DNA of 12,775 nt from BOG-933 sp037132135. GTDB lineage: Bacteria > Pseudomonadota > Alphaproteobacteria > Azospirillales > Azospirillaceae. The translations under genes and the position numbers were made by a program. The stretch covers positions 1 through 12,775 of the forward strand of contig JBAXPR010000103.1 of assembly GCA_037132135.1 (NCBI GenBank). Direction: 5' to 3'. The notes beneath the pieces are model-generated. The model saw only the letters and a list, made by a program, of their open reading frames with translations, made no database searches and had not been told where the DNA came from. The stretch's first letter is position 1; each line of letters starts with the position of its first letter. Of this stretch, positions 12,250 through 12,775 are shown one piece after another.

Positions 12250-12687
12250 TCAGCCTGCCGAGGGCCGGAGGGCTTCGTGCTGGCTGTGGACGTACTCGCC
12301 GAGCTGCTTGTCGGTGACCAGGATGTGGCCGCGAATCCAGCTGCCGACGAAGAGCATCACCTTGTGCAGGGTTTGCGTGCCGTCCCCAGCCTGTCCGGCG
12401 ACCAGATCGTTGAGGGCGCGGACAAAGGATTCGTGCTGGCGGCGGTGTGGCTCGAGGCCGGGAAAGCCGGTCGACACCATCACCCGTTCCTCGCTGGCGA
12501 AGTGGTAGTCAGCGTAATCGAACAGCTTCTTGATCACGCCGTCGATCAGGTCTTCGGCACCATCGCCGCGGATTCTTGCCACCAGATCATTGTAAATTCC
12601 GATCAGGTAGCGGTGCTCCTGGTCAACCGAATCGATCCCGATCCGATATTCATCGGTGAGGTCGATCGGCGTGAAACTCTTGTCCAT
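12250..12687 (-). CDS. bacteriohemerythrin (di-iron oxygen-binding protein)
   Basis: A 145-aa single-domain hemerythrin. All seven iron ligands are in place: His25 (DQEHRYL), His62 and Glu66 (HFASEE), His81 and His85 (HRRQH), His121 and Asp126 (HILVTD). It should therefore bind a di-iron centre and O2 reversibly. The domain fills the protein; there is no fused chemotaxis or GGDEF domain. Such proteins act in oxygen carriage or sensing and are numerous in Magnetospirillum and relatives. ATG at 12687 is supported by GAGG about seven bases upstream. An inverted repeat lies 57-83 bp upstream at the window edge. It is convergent with the small hypothetical gene and not part of the flagellar operon, although hemerythrins are often tied to aerotaxis. 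Confidence 0.96.
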   Translation of the reverse strand: MDKSFTPIDLTDEYRIGIDSVDQEHRYLIGIYNDLVARIRGDGAEDLIDGVIKKLFDYADYHFASEERVMVSTGFPGLEPHRRQHESFVRALNDLVAGQAGDGTQTLHKVMLFVGSWIRGHILVTDKQLGEYVHSQHEALRPSAG

Positions 12688-12744
12688 GGCTGCCTCGCGA
12701 ACTCGGGTGACCCCTGCAAGAGTCCATGCCTATCCGGTTAAGAC

Positions 12745-12770
12745 ATACACCCACTACATGTGGGATGTAT
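12745..12770. repeat. inverted repeat upstream of the hemerythrin gene
   Basis: Arms ATACACCCAC (12745-12754) and GTGGGATGTAT (12760-12770) pair over 10 bp with one bulged base and a 5-base loop. It sits in a locally AT-rich stretch 58 bp upstream of the hemerythrin ATG, in the promoter region. It does not match the FNR/CRP-type TTGAT-N4-ATCAA pattern. An operator is likely, a transcript hairpin possible; further promoter sequence is outside the window. Confidence 0.5.
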
Positions 12771-12775
12771 CCAGT

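Noticed and set aside
12240..12252. Shared bidirectional terminator between the 117-aa gene and the hemerythrin gene
   Set aside because: Only 6 bp separate the stop codons and no hairpin or T-run is present there.

Overview
The window is chromosomal DNA of a GC-rich alphaproteobacterium, most likely in or near the Rhodospirillales. Three things point there. FliX and a DksA with only one of the four zinc-finger cysteines are alphaproteobacterial traits. A cytochrome b561 carrying a C-terminal diheme cytochrome c fits this group. Core genes read at about 70-75% GC by eye (one counted 60-base line is 75%).

Left part (1-2900). The cut 5' part of a tRNA-Gln(TTG) gene with a good sigma70 promoter is followed by a small conserved-looking ORF. 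Then a minus-strand group reads right to left: a short-chain dehydrogenase/reductase whose catalytic Ser is Asp, a cytochrome b561-diheme cytochrome c fusion, and a small multi-span membrane protein that overlaps the cytochrome gene by ATGA.

Middle (2900-8800), all minus strand, in transcription order: dksA, a lipoprotein gene, radA, a two-gene low-GC insert, cvpA, purF, then the dehydrogenase. radA, cvpA, purF and the SDR look like a core housekeeping neighbourhood. The insert (about 5155-5990, 45-50% GC in counted lines) lies between radA and cvpA. It encodes a single-span membrane protein and a small cytosolic protein whose genes overlap by ATGA. I recognise neither, and this is the best candidate for an undescribed system here.

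Right part (8900-12240), flagellar. fliX (minus) and flgI-flgJ-flgN-like (plus) diverge from a 253-bp control region. It holds a near-consensus sigma54 -24/-12 promoter aimed at flgI, two copies of a 15-bp near-palindrome about 70-100 bp upstream of it (FlbD-type enhancer candidates), and a plausible sigma70 promoter for fliX next to one of these copies. A terminator-like hairpin follows the flgN-like gene, then a small hypothetical gene, then a convergent bacteriohemerythrin gene with an inverted repeat upstream at the window edge.

No CRISPR array, rRNA, recognisable transposase or integrase was seen. Family assignments come from reading motifs; no searches were run.
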